Positions 31,772 through 39,964 of a DNA stretch of 64,000 bases are shown one piece after another. The stretch is from CAXRDE01 sp964229355 (GTDB lineage Bacteria; Cyanobacteriota; Sericytochromatia; UBA7694), in contig CAXRDE010000021.1 of assembly GCA_964229355.1 (NCBI GenBank), positions 1 to 64,000 of the forward strand, given 5' to 3'. The first letter of the stretch is position 1, and every line of letters starts with the position of its first letter. The notes beneath the pieces were generated by a model. That model was not told where the DNA came from. It saw only the letters and a list, made by a program, of their open reading frames with translations, and ran no database searches. Position numbers and translations under genes: made by a program.

Positions 31772-33250
31772 CTATTTTCGTTTAAGCTTCACAAGGGTTT
31801 CGAGGTGTGCCGTTTGGGGAAAGAGGTCCACGGCCTGGATGACCTCTGGCTGATAAATGGGCGCCAACAGTGCCAGATCGCGGGCCAGCGCAGAGGGATT
31901 ACAGGAGACATAAATCAGCTGAGGTGCTGGATTATCGAGGATCATGGTGACGGCTTTGGGGTGTAGTCCTGCACGAGGGGGATCCACAATCATGAGATCG
32001 GGCGGGGTAACCGCAAAGAGTTCAGGTAACAGATGCTCTACTTTACCGGCTTTAAAATAGCAGTGTTCAATGCCGTTCAGCGTTGCGTTGCGCTGGGCAT
32101 CGGTCACCGCACTTTCAATTTCTTCCAAGCCATAAACGGCTTTTGCACCTTGCCTGGCCAGAATCATGCCGATGGTACCGGTGCCGCTGTACAAATCATA
32201 AATCACGGTGTCAGGGGTCACCTCAGCCAGGGATACCACGGCTTCGTAGAGGCGTTCGGCGGCAGGGGTATTGGTTTGAAAAAAGGCATAAGCAGAAATT
32301 TCAAAGCGCAGGCCACAAATGTGCTCTTCAATGATGGGGTCCCCCCACAAAAGACGAGGTGGATTGTAGCCCACAATTTGTGCGTCTCCGGTGTGCTCAC
32401 TGTGCAAAACGGAGCGAATGCGGTAGCCTTCCGGGAGGCTGAGAGCTTGCAAAGCCTGGATCAGAGGGCTCCAGTCCGGTTGATGGGTATCGGTGGTGTT
32501 CAGATGCACCATCAGTTCTCCCGTGCGCGTCCCCTCGCGTAAAATGAGATGGCGCCAATAGCCTGTGTGGTGTTTGGGACTATAAACGGTTCCACCCAGA
32601 TGAGGGAGCTGAGTGCGAATGCATTGGTAAACCTGTTGCAGAGCGGGAGACGTCAGATGACAGCGGGTTACATCAATAACAGTGCCAAAGGAACCCGGTG
32701 CGTGAAAACCCAAATACTCTCCCGTGGGAAGGGGTTGCTTTTCAGCCCGTAACGCCAGGTATCGGGATTCAGAGATATAGGTTTTATCCCCAAAGCTGAA
32801 CTCCACTTTATTGCGGTAGTTGCGATCCTGAGGGCTGGGAATGATGTTGGGTTGAAGCGCCTCTTGCCAGAGATGAGGCTCCAATTGGGCTAGCTCTTGC
32901 TGCAGGAGATCTTGCTTTAGAGCCAACTGGGCGGCATAGGGCAACATTTGCCATTTACAGCCTCCACAGCCTTGTCCTGACTCCGTCGGCGGTTGGCCAA
33001 AGTGTTTGCAAAAAGGCTGGACCTCGTCCGGACGAGGTGTAATAACCGACTGCAGCTGGGCGCTGCATTGCCGGTTGCGCTTTTTCACAAGTTTGGCCTG
33101 CACCACCTGGCCCGGTACGGTATAGGGCACCATCACCTTGCGATCTTCATAATGGCCTATACCGCGCCCTTTGGTGTCCAGGCGCGCAATGGAAATGGGG
33201 TAGCTTTGATATTTTTTCAAGGGACTACAGGACGTCTTTATCGTCCACAA
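31772..33250 (-). CDS. 23S rRNA (uracil-5-)-methyltransferase, RlmD/RumA family
   Basis: 492 residues. A TRAM domain at ~20-75 (ISIARLDTKGRGIGHYEDRK), an iron-sulfur cluster motif (CKHF...CGGCKW, with a later Cys in DVTRCHLTS), and a class I SAM methyltransferase fold (VIYDLYSGTGTIGMILA, LMIVDPPRAGLHP). The catalytic Cys is in YVSCNPSALARDL. The family forms m5U in 23S rRNA (or in tRNA for TrmA relatives); the cluster and TRAM favour RlmD or RlmCD. The gene overlaps the rho stop. Start is TTG at 33250 or TTG at 33220, neither with a good Shine-Dalgarno. Confidence 0.9.
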   Translation of the reverse strand: MWTIKTSCSPLKKYQSYPISIARLDTKGRGIGHYEDRKVMVPYTVPGQVVQAKLVKKRNRQCSAQLQSVITPRPDEVQPFCKHFGQPPTESGQGCGGCKWQMLPYAAQLALKQDLLQQELAQLEPHLWQEALQPNIIPSPQDRNYRNKVEFSFGDKTYISESRYLALRAEKQPLPTGEYLGFHAPGSFGTVIDVTRCHLTSPALQQVYQCIRTQLPHLGGTVYSPKHHTGYWRHLILREGTRTGELMVHLNTTDTHQPDWSPLIQALQALSLPEGYRIRSVLHSEHTGDAQIVGYNPPRLLWGDPIIEEHICGLRFEISAYAFFQTNTPAAERLYEAVVSLAEVTPDTVIYDLYSGTGTIGMILARQGAKAVYGLEEIESAVTDAQRNATLNGIEHCYFKAGKVEHLLPELFAVTPPDLMIVDPPRAGLHPKAVTMILDNPAPQLIYVSCNPSALARDLALLAPIYQPEVIQAVDLFPQTAHLETLVKLKRK

Positions 33251-34643
33251 TCATTTGCAGCAATTCTTCGTTGGTCTTGCTCTTTTTAAAGCGGCCCAAC
33301 AAGAACTCGGTAGACTCTACAGCGTCAGCATTGGAAAGCATGCGGCGTAAGAGATGTTCTTTGCGCAGAACGTCGTTCTCAAGCAGAAGCTCTTCTTTAC
33401 GGGTGCCTGACAGTTTTACGTCAATGGCGGGGAAGAGGCGGCGCTCTGCCAGACGGCGATTCAGGTGCAGCTCCATGTTGCCGGTCCCTTTAAACTCTTC
33501 GTAAATCACGTCATCCATACGGCTACCGGTTTCAATCAAAGAGGTGGCAAGAATGGTTAAGCTGCCGCCGTTTTCCATGTTTCGAGCCGCGCCAAAGAAG
33601 CGTTTAGGGGAATGCATGGCGTTGGGATCGAGACCGCCAGACAGGGTGCGGCCGCTGGGGGGGATAATCAGGTTGTAAGCCCGACTCATACGGGTAATGC
33701 TGTCCACCAGAATGACCACGTCTTTACCGGTTTCCACCATGCGCTTGGCTTTCTCTAAAACCATCTCCGTAATCCGGGTATGGTGTTCGGGCAGACGATC
33801 AAAGGTGGAGGCCACCACCTCGCCCCGAATTGAGCGTTCAAAATCGGTAACTTCTTCAGGACGTTCGTCGATGAGCAGCGCAATCAGAACAATGTCAGGA
33901 TGGTTTTCGGCAATACTCTGAGCTATCGCTTTCAAAAGGGTGGTTTTACCTGCTTTGGGAGGAGAGACCAGCAGTCCCCGTTGACCTTTACCAATGGGCG
34001 AGAAAATGTCCATTAAGCGGGTGGAGATTTCCGTGGGGGAGGTTTCCAAACTAATTTGATCCTGGGGGTAAATCGGCACCATATGATCGAAAGAACGCAG
34101 CTTGGCAATTTCTTCAGGCGGAAGATCGTTAACGCTGTGGACTTTGACTAAGCTATAGTACTTTTCGCCTTCTTTGGCAGCCCGTACCTGGCCTACCATG
34201 GTGTGGCCTGTTTTTAAGCGTAAGCGCTTGATTTGTGCCTGAGAAATATAAACGTCATCAGGGCAGGGGAAATAACCGCCGGTTCTTAAGAAACCATAGC
34301 CTTCAGGCATCACTTCAAGAATACCGGATCGGGTGTTTTCGGTTTCTTCTTTGAGTCGACAAATGGCTTCTGCGAGTTCTTGCTTGCGCAGCTTGTTGAT
34401 GCCGGGTATTTCAAGGGATTTGGCCAGAATTTGCAACTCTTTCAAAGTCTGGCTCATGTAATGATCCAGATCGGGCTCCTGAGTGGGTGCAGACTGTGGG
34501 TTGCGGACATTATTGGGGTTGTTGGTGTGGGGTTTGTTTTGTGGGCGAGAGCGCTTGTGGTTGTTGTGATGCCGCTTTTTAAAGTTTCTGCGCCGAGGAT
34601 GCTGCTGCTGTTGTTGCGTATTGGAGTTGTTATCTCTAACCAT
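33225..34643 (-). CDS. rho: transcription termination factor Rho with Asn/Gln/Arg-rich N-terminal extension
   Basis: 472 residues. Residues ~1-60 are low-complexity Gln, Asn, His and Arg (a run of five Gln, then RRRNFKKRHHNNHKRSRPQN), ahead of the standard Rho N domain (MSQTLKELQILAKSLEI), the cold-shock RNA-binding fold (VMPEGYGFLRTGGYFPCPDDVYIS) and the RecA-like motor with Walker A SPPKAGKTTLLKAIA and Walker B VVILVDSITRMSRA. The family is a hexameric RNA helicase that ends transcription. N-terminal insertions of this kind add RNA binding or phase separation in some phyla. The ATG lacks a good Shine-Dalgarno. Confidence 0.97.
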   Translation of the reverse strand: MVRDNNSNTQQQQQHPRRRNFKKRHHNNHKRSRPQNKPHTNNPNNVRNPQSAPTQEPDLDHYMSQTLKELQILAKSLEIPGINKLRKQELAEAICRLKEETENTRSGILEVMPEGYGFLRTGGYFPCPDDVYISQAQIKRLRLKTGHTMVGQVRAAKEGEKYYSLVKVHSVNDLPPEEIAKLRSFDHMVPIYPQDQISLETSPTEISTRLMDIFSPIGKGQRGLLVSPPKAGKTTLLKAIAQSIAENHPDIVLIALLIDERPEEVTDFERSIRGEVVASTFDRLPEHHTRITEMVLEKAKRMVETGKDVVILVDSITRMSRAYNLIIPPSGRTLSGGLDPNAMHSPKRFFGAARNMENGGSLTILATSLIETGSRMDDVIYEEFKGTGNMELHLNRRLAERRLFPAIDVKLSGTRKEELLLENDVLRKEHLLRRMLSNADAVESTEFLLGRFKKSKTNEELLQMIVDDKDVL

Positions 34644-34813
34644 TGGTATGTTTATTTTAACCGTTCAGTGATTTATTATTGAAATTCATGAAATAGTATG
34701 ACGTGTGTTGTTGTATGCGAGCCGCTGGGGCGATAGATGACAAGAACGTCAATTCAATGTGAGAAGAAATGTGCAGGGGCACTGCCTCAGTGTATTACAG
34801 CCTTATGGCTGTG
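34644..34813. other. intergenic region cmk-rho with two hairpins
   Basis: 170 bases with no gene. Two short hairpins are present, CACTG/CAGTG at 34780-34792 and ACAGCC/GGCTGT at 34797-34812. Neither is followed by a U-tract on the - strand, so they are not clear intrinsic terminators. They lie in what would be the rho leader if transcription reads through from cmk. Confidence 0.4.
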
Positions 34814-35512
34814 TCAAGCGTTCGAAGAAAGTTCAGGACGCCGTCTGGTGTGGCTTTCCCACATACTCAGCGCCTGTTCTGCCAGGGCCTCAACACTTTG
34901 ATGGGTGGAGTCTAACAAAATGGCGTCAGGCGCCTGACATAGCGGTGCTACATCTCGCTCAGAGTCTTGTTTGTCTCGTGAGGCAATCATCTCTTCGAGC
35001 TCTTGCAGGCTGAGTTGAATACCCTTTTTCTGGTTGTCCTCCCATTGACGCCGTGCGCGCTCTTCAACGCTGGCAGTCAAAAAAAGCTTAAGATCGGCTT
35101 GAGGGAATACCACGGTGCCGATGTCACGACCATCCATGATAATGCCTTTGGGATGCTGTAAACGCTGTAAGCGTGAGGTAATCGCTTCACGGACACCGGG
35201 CGAAGAAGCCACCTGAGAAATCAGGCGATTGACTTCTGGCACCCGCACTTGTTGGGTGACTTCCTGACCGTTAACCCACAGTTCTTGCTGGGCTTTGCCT
35301 TCTTTAACTTCCAGGTCTGCGGTATGGGCCAGACGGGTTAAGGCTTCTTCATCATCGGCGGCAATGTGTTCTGCCAGAGCCAGCCAGGTGATGGCCCGAT
35401 AGTAAAGACCGGTATTAACATGCCAAAAGTTGAGGCGGGCTGCGATTAAGTCTGCCAGGGTGCTTTTGCCAGCACCGGCATGCCCGTCAATGGCGATAAC
35501 AGAAGGGGACAT
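34814..35512 (-). CDS. cmk: cytidylate kinase
   Basis: 232 residues from ATG 35512; a TTG at 35521 is possible but would add three residues before the IAIDGHAGAGKST P-loop. GTGLYYRA, MDGRDIGTVVFPQADLKLFLTA and RDKQDSERDVAPL are typical Cmk segments that bind CMP and contribute catalysis. It phosphorylates CMP and dCMP to the diphosphates. A TGC-TACAAT extended -10 lies on this strand 38 bases upstream of the ATG. In many genomes cmk precedes rpsA; here rho follows instead. Confidence 0.96.
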   Translation of the reverse strand: MSPSVIAIDGHAGAGKSTLADLIAARLNFWHVNTGLYYRAITWLALAEHIAADDEEALTRLAHTADLEVKEGKAQQELWVNGQEVTQQVRVPEVNRLISQVASSPGVREAITSRLQRLQHPKGIIMDGRDIGTVVFPQADLKLFLTASVEERARRQWEDNQKKGIQLSLQELEEMIASRDKQDSERDVAPLCQAPDAILLDSTHQSVEALAEQALSMWESHTRRRPELSSNA

Positions 35513-35550
35513 AGGTTTCAAGGTTCTTTCAGATACTAAGATATACTCTA

Positions 35551-35556
35551 ATTGTA
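35551..35556 (-). promoter_or_regulatory. extended -10 for cmk
   Basis: On the - strand this reads TGC-TACAAT, about 38 bases before the cmk ATG. No -35 match at the right distance. Confidence 0.45.
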
Positions 35557-35608
35557 GCAGCGTGTGCTTTCAATCGGTAAGCCTTTTTCGGGAATGCCAG
35601 TGGGGAGT

Positions 35609-35806
35609 CTACGGGTGCAAACCGAACATATGATCCAGTTCGCGCTGATAATTTTGCATCTTTTTAAGGCGTTCATGGGCATGGTTCGCCAGGGATGGCT
35701 TCAGGCTTTGTATTTCAGATTGCAGCTCTGTGACCAGGGCTTCAAGGGTTTGAATACGTTTTTCCATGTGTTGGATCTGCGTGCTATGAGATACTTCTGA
35801 AATCAT
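35609..35806 (-). CDS. small coiled-coil protein
   Basis: 65 residues; AAGGGG about 6 bases before the ATG supports translation. The sequence is one predicted helix with heptads (HMEKRIQTLEALVTELQSEI, then QSLKPSLANHAHERLKKM). Size and composition recall SlyX-like or DUF-type short coiled coils, but no specific family can be claimed. It sits upstream of cmk on the same strand, with the cmk promoter in between. Confidence 0.5.
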   Translation of the reverse strand: MISEVSHSTQIQHMEKRIQTLEALVTELQSEIQSLKPSLANHAHERLKKMQNYQRELDHMFGLHP

Positions 35807-35879
35807 ATAAGCCCCTTCCCGTTACCATGCTAGTTCTTTATCAAGACGTGAGGTCTCGCATTTTGTTCCCAGCTCTTGT

Positions 35880-35885
35880 TACAAT
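35880..35885 (+). promoter_or_regulatory. extended -10 upstream of the two-helix membrane protein
   Basis: TGT-TACAAT, with the -10 ending only 6 bases before the ATG at 35892. The -35 is poor. If this is the promoter, the transcript would be leaderless or nearly so. Confidence 0.4.
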
Positions 35886-35891
35886 TAAAGC

Positions 35892-36257
35892 ATGAAAAAC
35901 CCAGATTCTGATCACGAATTACCGTATCTGGAATTAAACGAAGACATTCCTGCAGAATGGATCATTCAGGAGCGCCAGGAAGCACCGCTTTCTGTCTCTG
36001 AGGCAAGAACTTCGGCGTCAACCCGTGTGTTTCCTGAGCCAGAAACGCAAGCATCGCAGAGAACTTCGTCTGCTTTTTTGCTTACCCCCTCAGGAAAAGC
36101 AGTGCTTTATACCGGTTTAGGTTTTGTGCTCGTGTTGGTTTTTTTTCGTGTTCCCCCTGCGGTAGTGCTGTGGGGGCTGCTTTCAGTCCTTCGGGTTTTG
36201 TTTCTGCCCCTGGCAGTGCTGGCCTTTTGCTGGTTTGTATGGCAATCCCGTCGCTAG
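35892..36257 (+). CDS. small two-helix membrane protein
   Basis: 121 residues. The first ~70 are polar and acidic, and two adjacent membrane helices follow (AVLYTGLGFVLVLVFF and VLRVLFLPLAVLAFCWFVW), ending in a positive QSRR tail. No known domain. There is no Shine-Dalgarno; a strong extended -10 lies 6 bases before the ATG. Its stop lies within the start region of the radical SAM gene (overlap 19 bases with ATG 36239). Function unknown. Confidence 0.6.
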   Translation: MKNPDSDHELPYLELNEDIPAEWIIQERQEAPLSVSEARTSASTRVFPEPETQASQRTSSAFLLTPSGKAVLYTGLGFVLVLVFFRVPPAVVLWGLLSVLRVLFLPLAVLAFCWFVWQSRR

Positions 36258-37282
36258 CGCCAGATTTACTTTGTCATCAGCGCAGTGCGCAATTGTATTG
36301 CCCCTCATTGTCTCCTGGGTGTTTAACATCTCTTTCGACGTCTCGCTTATGGTCCTATCACGAGGCGGGACGACAGGCCTTTAGGGCCGGGGTATCTCTG
36401 TTTGATCTTGAACCCATGTCCGCGATGCCGCAAAACGACACTTCTGTGAGTTGGCTTGACCTTAAGAGAGCCCTGGCCCACCGTCATTTGCAACGGTGTG
36501 ATTTCTGTGTGCACGACTGTGGCGTGAATCGTACCGAAGGGGAACAAGGATATTGCCAACTGGGGGCTGACTCCCCTTACTCAGGGGCTTATGTGCACTG
36601 GGGCGAAGAGGCTCCTATTCGTCCGACGTATGCCGTGTTTTTGGGGGGCTGTACGATGCATTGCGTCTATTGCCATAACTGGCGAGATACTTTTAAAACC
36701 CAAAACCAGGCCACGTTTCAGCCTGAGATGTGGCTGCGAATGCTACGGCAGGCCGAGAGGAGCTATCGCACGCTGAGTTTTATTGGTGGGACCTCTGAAC
36801 CTCACTTACACACCCTTCTGGACTGTCTGGTGGAGCTGGCACAAGCGCCTGAACTGGCGGCCCCTGTGGTGTTAAACCATAACGCAACCCTGTCCTCGGT
36901 GGGTTTACTGCTGATGGAGGGCGTGATTGATATCTACCTGCCAGACTACAAGCATGGCAATAACCGCTGTGCCTGGCAGTTGACAAAGATCGCGGATTAC
37001 CAGCAGGTGGTTCAGACTAACCTGGCAGCGTATCGGGAGCAAGGTGTGGGTCTGTTGGTGCGTCATCTACCCATTCCGGGACATTTAACCTGTTGTACCT
37101 ATCCGGTGTTGGCCTGGTTGTCTGAGCACTGTCCCGAAGTGACCGTGAATGTCATGCTGAATTATCAGCCCATGTACAAGGCAGAAGGTTTGCCGGGGAT
37201 CAATCGCATCTTAAGCCCTGAAGAAGAAGCCCAGGTTCAGGCGTGGATCGCCCATTTCAATTTACGCACTCTGCCTTTTTAA
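36239..37282 (+). CDS. PflX-like radical SAM protein (COG1313 type)
   Basis: 347 residues from ATG 36239, just inside the end of the upstream gene; an ATG at 36170 is less likely. The radical SAM cluster C-x3-C-x2-C is at Cys138, 142 and 145 (GGCTMHCVYCHNW). A second Cys set lies upstream (CDFCVHDCGVNR...GYCQL), as in COG1313 proteins annotated as PflX or pyruvate formate-lyase activating-enzyme homologues. GGTSEPHLH and DIYLPDYKHG are family segments. The real substrate of this group is not settled. No glycyl radical enzyme lies nearby. The N-terminal ~60 residues are unusual for the family and may contain an incorrect start. Confidence 0.85.
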   Translation: MAIPSLAPDLLCHQRSAQLYCPSLSPGCLTSLSTSRLWSYHEAGRQAFRAGVSLFDLEPMSAMPQNDTSVSWLDLKRALAHRHLQRCDFCVHDCGVNRTEGEQGYCQLGADSPYSGAYVHWGEEAPIRPTYAVFLGGCTMHCVYCHNWRDTFKTQNQATFQPEMWLRMLRQAERSYRTLSFIGGTSEPHLHTLLDCLVELAQAPELAAPVVLNHNATLSSVGLLLMEGVIDIYLPDYKHGNNRCAWQLTKIADYQQVVQTNLAAYREQGVGLLVRHLPIPGHLTCCTYPVLAWLSEHCPEVTVNVMLNYQPMYKAEGLPGINRILSPEEEAQVQAWIAHFNLRTLPF

Positions 37283-37302
37283 AATTCCAGTGATACCGGT
37301 GA

Positions 37303-37308
37303 TATACT
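37303..37308 (+). promoter_or_regulatory. extended -10 for the AI-2E-family permease gene
   Basis: TGA-TATACT, about 32 bases before the ATG at 37341. The spacing upstream shows no clear -35. Confidence 0.4.
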
Positions 37309-37340
37309 GAGTTTAAAAGTTCTTTAAGTGAGAAACGCTA

Positions 37341-38456
37341 ATGACTCCCAAATTTAAACGCTGGTTACTTGTGGGTTTTGGGCTTGTGGTACTCATTTTA
37401 TTATTCCTGGTCCATGAGGTTTTGTTCCCTTTTGTACTCAGCGGTGTTTTTGTTTACCTGTTGGCACCTGCTGTGGACTATTTGTCCTCAAAGTCTATTG
37501 GGCGTTTTACCCTGTCGCGGGGCCTGGCTGTGGTGCTGGTCTTTGTGGGTTTTATTCTGGGCATTGGTTTATTGGTGCTGATTGTCTTGCCGCCGGTGTA
37601 CCAGGAGGTTTTAAAAATTGCTCACGACATCCCCGGGCAAATTGAACGGTTTCGCCTGGTGACCCTTCCTAATTTAACGGAGCGTTTGGAGGCCCTGAGC
37701 AACCGTTACAACCTGGATATTAATGTAGAAGCTTTTATTGAGCAAACCCTTGAACAGCTTTACAATACCGCTCGTCTGCAGGTAGAGGCTTTGCCTGAAA
37801 ATATGCGCAAGCTGGTGGAAGTTCTCTTTTCCACCTTAAGCTCCTTTTTGGTTATTTTTATTGTGACCATTTTTGTGCTGATCGACTTGCCGCGCATTAA
37901 AGCGGGTATTTTACAGATGATTCCGCTGCACTATCGGCCCAGTGTCATCTCACTGATGAAAGCCATTGACCGAGATCTAAGTGGAACCATACGGGGCCAG
38001 CTGCTGATTTGTGTGATCAATGGAACCTTTACGACCCTTGGGTTATTGTTACTCAATGTGAAATTTGCCATAACCATTGGTTTTATTGCGGGCGTGTTTA
38101 GTTTAATCCCGGTTTTCGGTGCTGTGATCAGTACCATTCCTGCAGTCTTAATTGCGTTGACCCAGTCGGTATGGACAGCCCTGGCGGTGGTGGGAGTGAT
38201 CATTATCATTCACCTGATTGAAGCCAATATGCTCAACCCCAAGATTTTGGGGCATACGGTGGAGTTACACCCGGCGATTATTATCTTTGCCATTATTGTG
38301 GGCGAGCACTTTTTTGGTGCGGTGGGCTTGCTGTTTGGGGTGCCTGTGGCAGCCATTGTGCGTTCGGTATTGCGTTTTATGTACATGGAGTACTTTTTAG
38401 AGGCTCCTGAAGTGCCCTTGATTCAAGAAGACACCACGGAAGAGGTGCACCCATGA
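37341..38456 (+). CDS. AI-2E family (PerM/YhhT-like) membrane transporter
   Basis: 371 residues, about eight membrane helices. The family core is clear: a N-terminal helix pair with FVLSGVFVYLLAPAVDYL, a soluble loop at ~85-150, then GTIRGQLLICVINGTFTTLG, GFIAGVFSLIPVFGAVISTIPA and LFGVPVAAIVRSVLRF. Members have been tied to autoinducer-2 export, Na+/H+ exchange and other roles, so the substrate cannot be given. Its stop overlaps the next gene's start as ATGA. Confidence 0.93.
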   Translation: MTPKFKRWLLVGFGLVVLILLFLVHEVLFPFVLSGVFVYLLAPAVDYLSSKSIGRFTLSRGLAVVLVFVGFILGIGLLVLIVLPPVYQEVLKIAHDIPGQIERFRLVTLPNLTERLEALSNRYNLDINVEAFIEQTLEQLYNTARLQVEALPENMRKLVEVLFSTLSSFLVIFIVTIFVLIDLPRIKAGILQMIPLHYRPSVISLMKAIDRDLSGTIRGQLLICVINGTFTTLGLLLLNVKFAITIGFIAGVFSLIPVFGAVISTIPAVLIALTQSVWTALAVVGVIIIIHLIEANMLNPKILGHTVELHPAIIIFAIIVGEHFFGAVGLLFGVPVAAIVRSVLRFMYMEYFLEAPEVPLIQEDTTEEVHP

Positions 38457-39964
38457 GCGGCGGCAAATACTTTAAAATGTCTGATGACGAAAATCGGGAT
38501 CGCGAACCGCGACAAAGTCAGGCAGAACTGCGGCAACTGAAAGAGCAGTTTATGCAGCGGGCGCGCTCTTTTATGGATGACACCGCTTTAGGTGACGGTA
38601 AAAAGGCTTTACAAAAGCTCATGGGCCGGGTTACCGGAGAAACCGGTGACGAAACAGATGAAACCGAAGATTTTGCGTCTGAGGTTTACGAGGAGGGAGC
38701 GGAGCAGGGCCCTGAAATCGAATACATCGACGATGATGACGATGAATATTACGATGACGATCTGCCCCCTAAACAAGAGCTCGACTGGTCTCGGCCGGAA
38801 TATATTCGGGCTGGCTATGCCAAACCCGGTACCACATACGAAACCCAACGCACCTTAGAAGATGCCCAGGAAGAGAGTATGGACCTCAAATTCGGTAACT
38901 TATCGGGCTTGCTCTCCCGGTTTGGTTCTGAAGACGCTGTCCCCGAATCTGAAGTTGAAACCCATCAGAAACAAGAAATGGACAAAGCGCTGTTCCGTGG
39001 GCAAATGACCAAAATCTATGCGGCTTTACGGGAGCAAAGTGGTATGGGTGATGACACCTTATGGCTTCATCCTGAGGTGTTAACGCTGTTTCGCGTGGCA
39101 AATACAGAGTTGAAAGTGCTGCAATTTGTCATGGCCGCCTTATTCGCGGGTACCGAAGACAATTACCTATTGGCTGCCGACAAAGCCTGGATCTATACCC
39201 TGATGCAGCGTGCGGGTTATTTGATGAAAGAAGATGCCATTGAACGTCAGGTGGAGCAGTGTTTTGTGTTTCCTGAACGGGTCCATCGCCTCTATGCCCA
39301 TTTGCTTGAAGAACCCATGGTGTTGTCGGCAGAGCATCTTGAAACCTATGCCCAAAATCTGGCCAAATTGTACATTCACGAAATGGCTGCGCGCTACGGA
39401 GCAGATCCTCGCACGGTTATTCGTACCCTTGCACAACGGTGGCAGGAAGATGCCGCAGCCTTTCAAACCGCACAGCAAGCAGTGGCACCCGCGCAACAGC
39501 AGTATGAGCGCTTTCAAAGCAAAAAGATGACCTCAGCGTCTCTCTTTGAAAAACTGCGACGGGCCGAGGCTGAAGCCGAAAGCCGCTACCACCAACTACA
39601 ACGTCTTGCCATCGATATTGAAGACCTCAAGGCGGTGACTCGCTTTTTAGAAGAAGCTGAAGCTTTGTCCAAACTAGAGCAGTTTCCCACGGCCGCCTTT
39701 CTGCCCGCAGATTATCGGGTGCAGACCCTGGGGCTCTCGGAATTGCGGGCCGCCTTTGTACATCTCCAACTCAAAAATGCACCGGCCTTACCTGAACATG
39801 AGTCCGCGCTGCCTTTGGCTGAACCCGTCACCCTGAGTCCTGTGGAGCAAAAGCACGCCATCGCCCGGTCCAAAGCCGGGGAGTTTAAGTCTTTAAAGAA
39901 AGTCTTTGCTTATAAGCAGGCGTGCATCGCGCGCTATTTCGCTAGTGCATCGGTGGGTCTTTAA
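38453..39964 (+). CDS. hypothetical acidic protein coupled to the AI-2E-family gene
   Basis: 503 residues. ATG overlaps the upstream stop (ATGA). The first ~150 residues are charged, with a run of Asp/Glu and Tyr (YIDDDDDEYYDDD at ~85-100). The middle (~180-350) is helical with aromatic residues, and ~350-420 is coiled coil (QQQYERFQSKKMTSASLFEK). No signal peptide, no membrane helix, no known domain that I can name. It shares its last four bases (TTAA) with the convergent WD40-like gene. Confidence 0.7.
   Translation: MSGGKYFKMSDDENRDREPRQSQAELRQLKEQFMQRARSFMDDTALGDGKKALQKLMGRVTGETGDETDETEDFASEVYEEGAEQGPEIEYIDDDDDEYYDDDLPPKQELDWSRPEYIRAGYAKPGTTYETQRTLEDAQEESMDLKFGNLSGLLSRFGSEDAVPESEVETHQKQEMDKALFRGQMTKIYAALREQSGMGDDTLWLHPEVLTLFRVANTELKVLQFVMAALFAGTEDNYLLAADKAWIYTLMQRAGYLMKEDAIERQVEQCFVFPERVHRLYAHLLEEPMVLSAEHLETYAQNLAKLYIHEMAARYGADPRTVIRTLAQRWQEDAAAFQTAQQAVAPAQQQYERFQSKKMTSASLFEKLRRAEAEAESRYHQLQRLAIDIEDLKAVTRFLEEAEALSKLEQFPTAAFLPADYRVQTLGLSELRAAFVHLQLKNAPALPEHESALPLAEPVTLSPVEQKHAIARSKAGEFKSLKKVFAYKQACIARYFASASVGL

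Noticed and set aside
34780..34812. Hairpins upstream of rho as intrinsic terminators of cmk
   Set aside because: Stems of 5-6 bp with no U-tract on the - strand. Kept only as a note in the intergenic entry.
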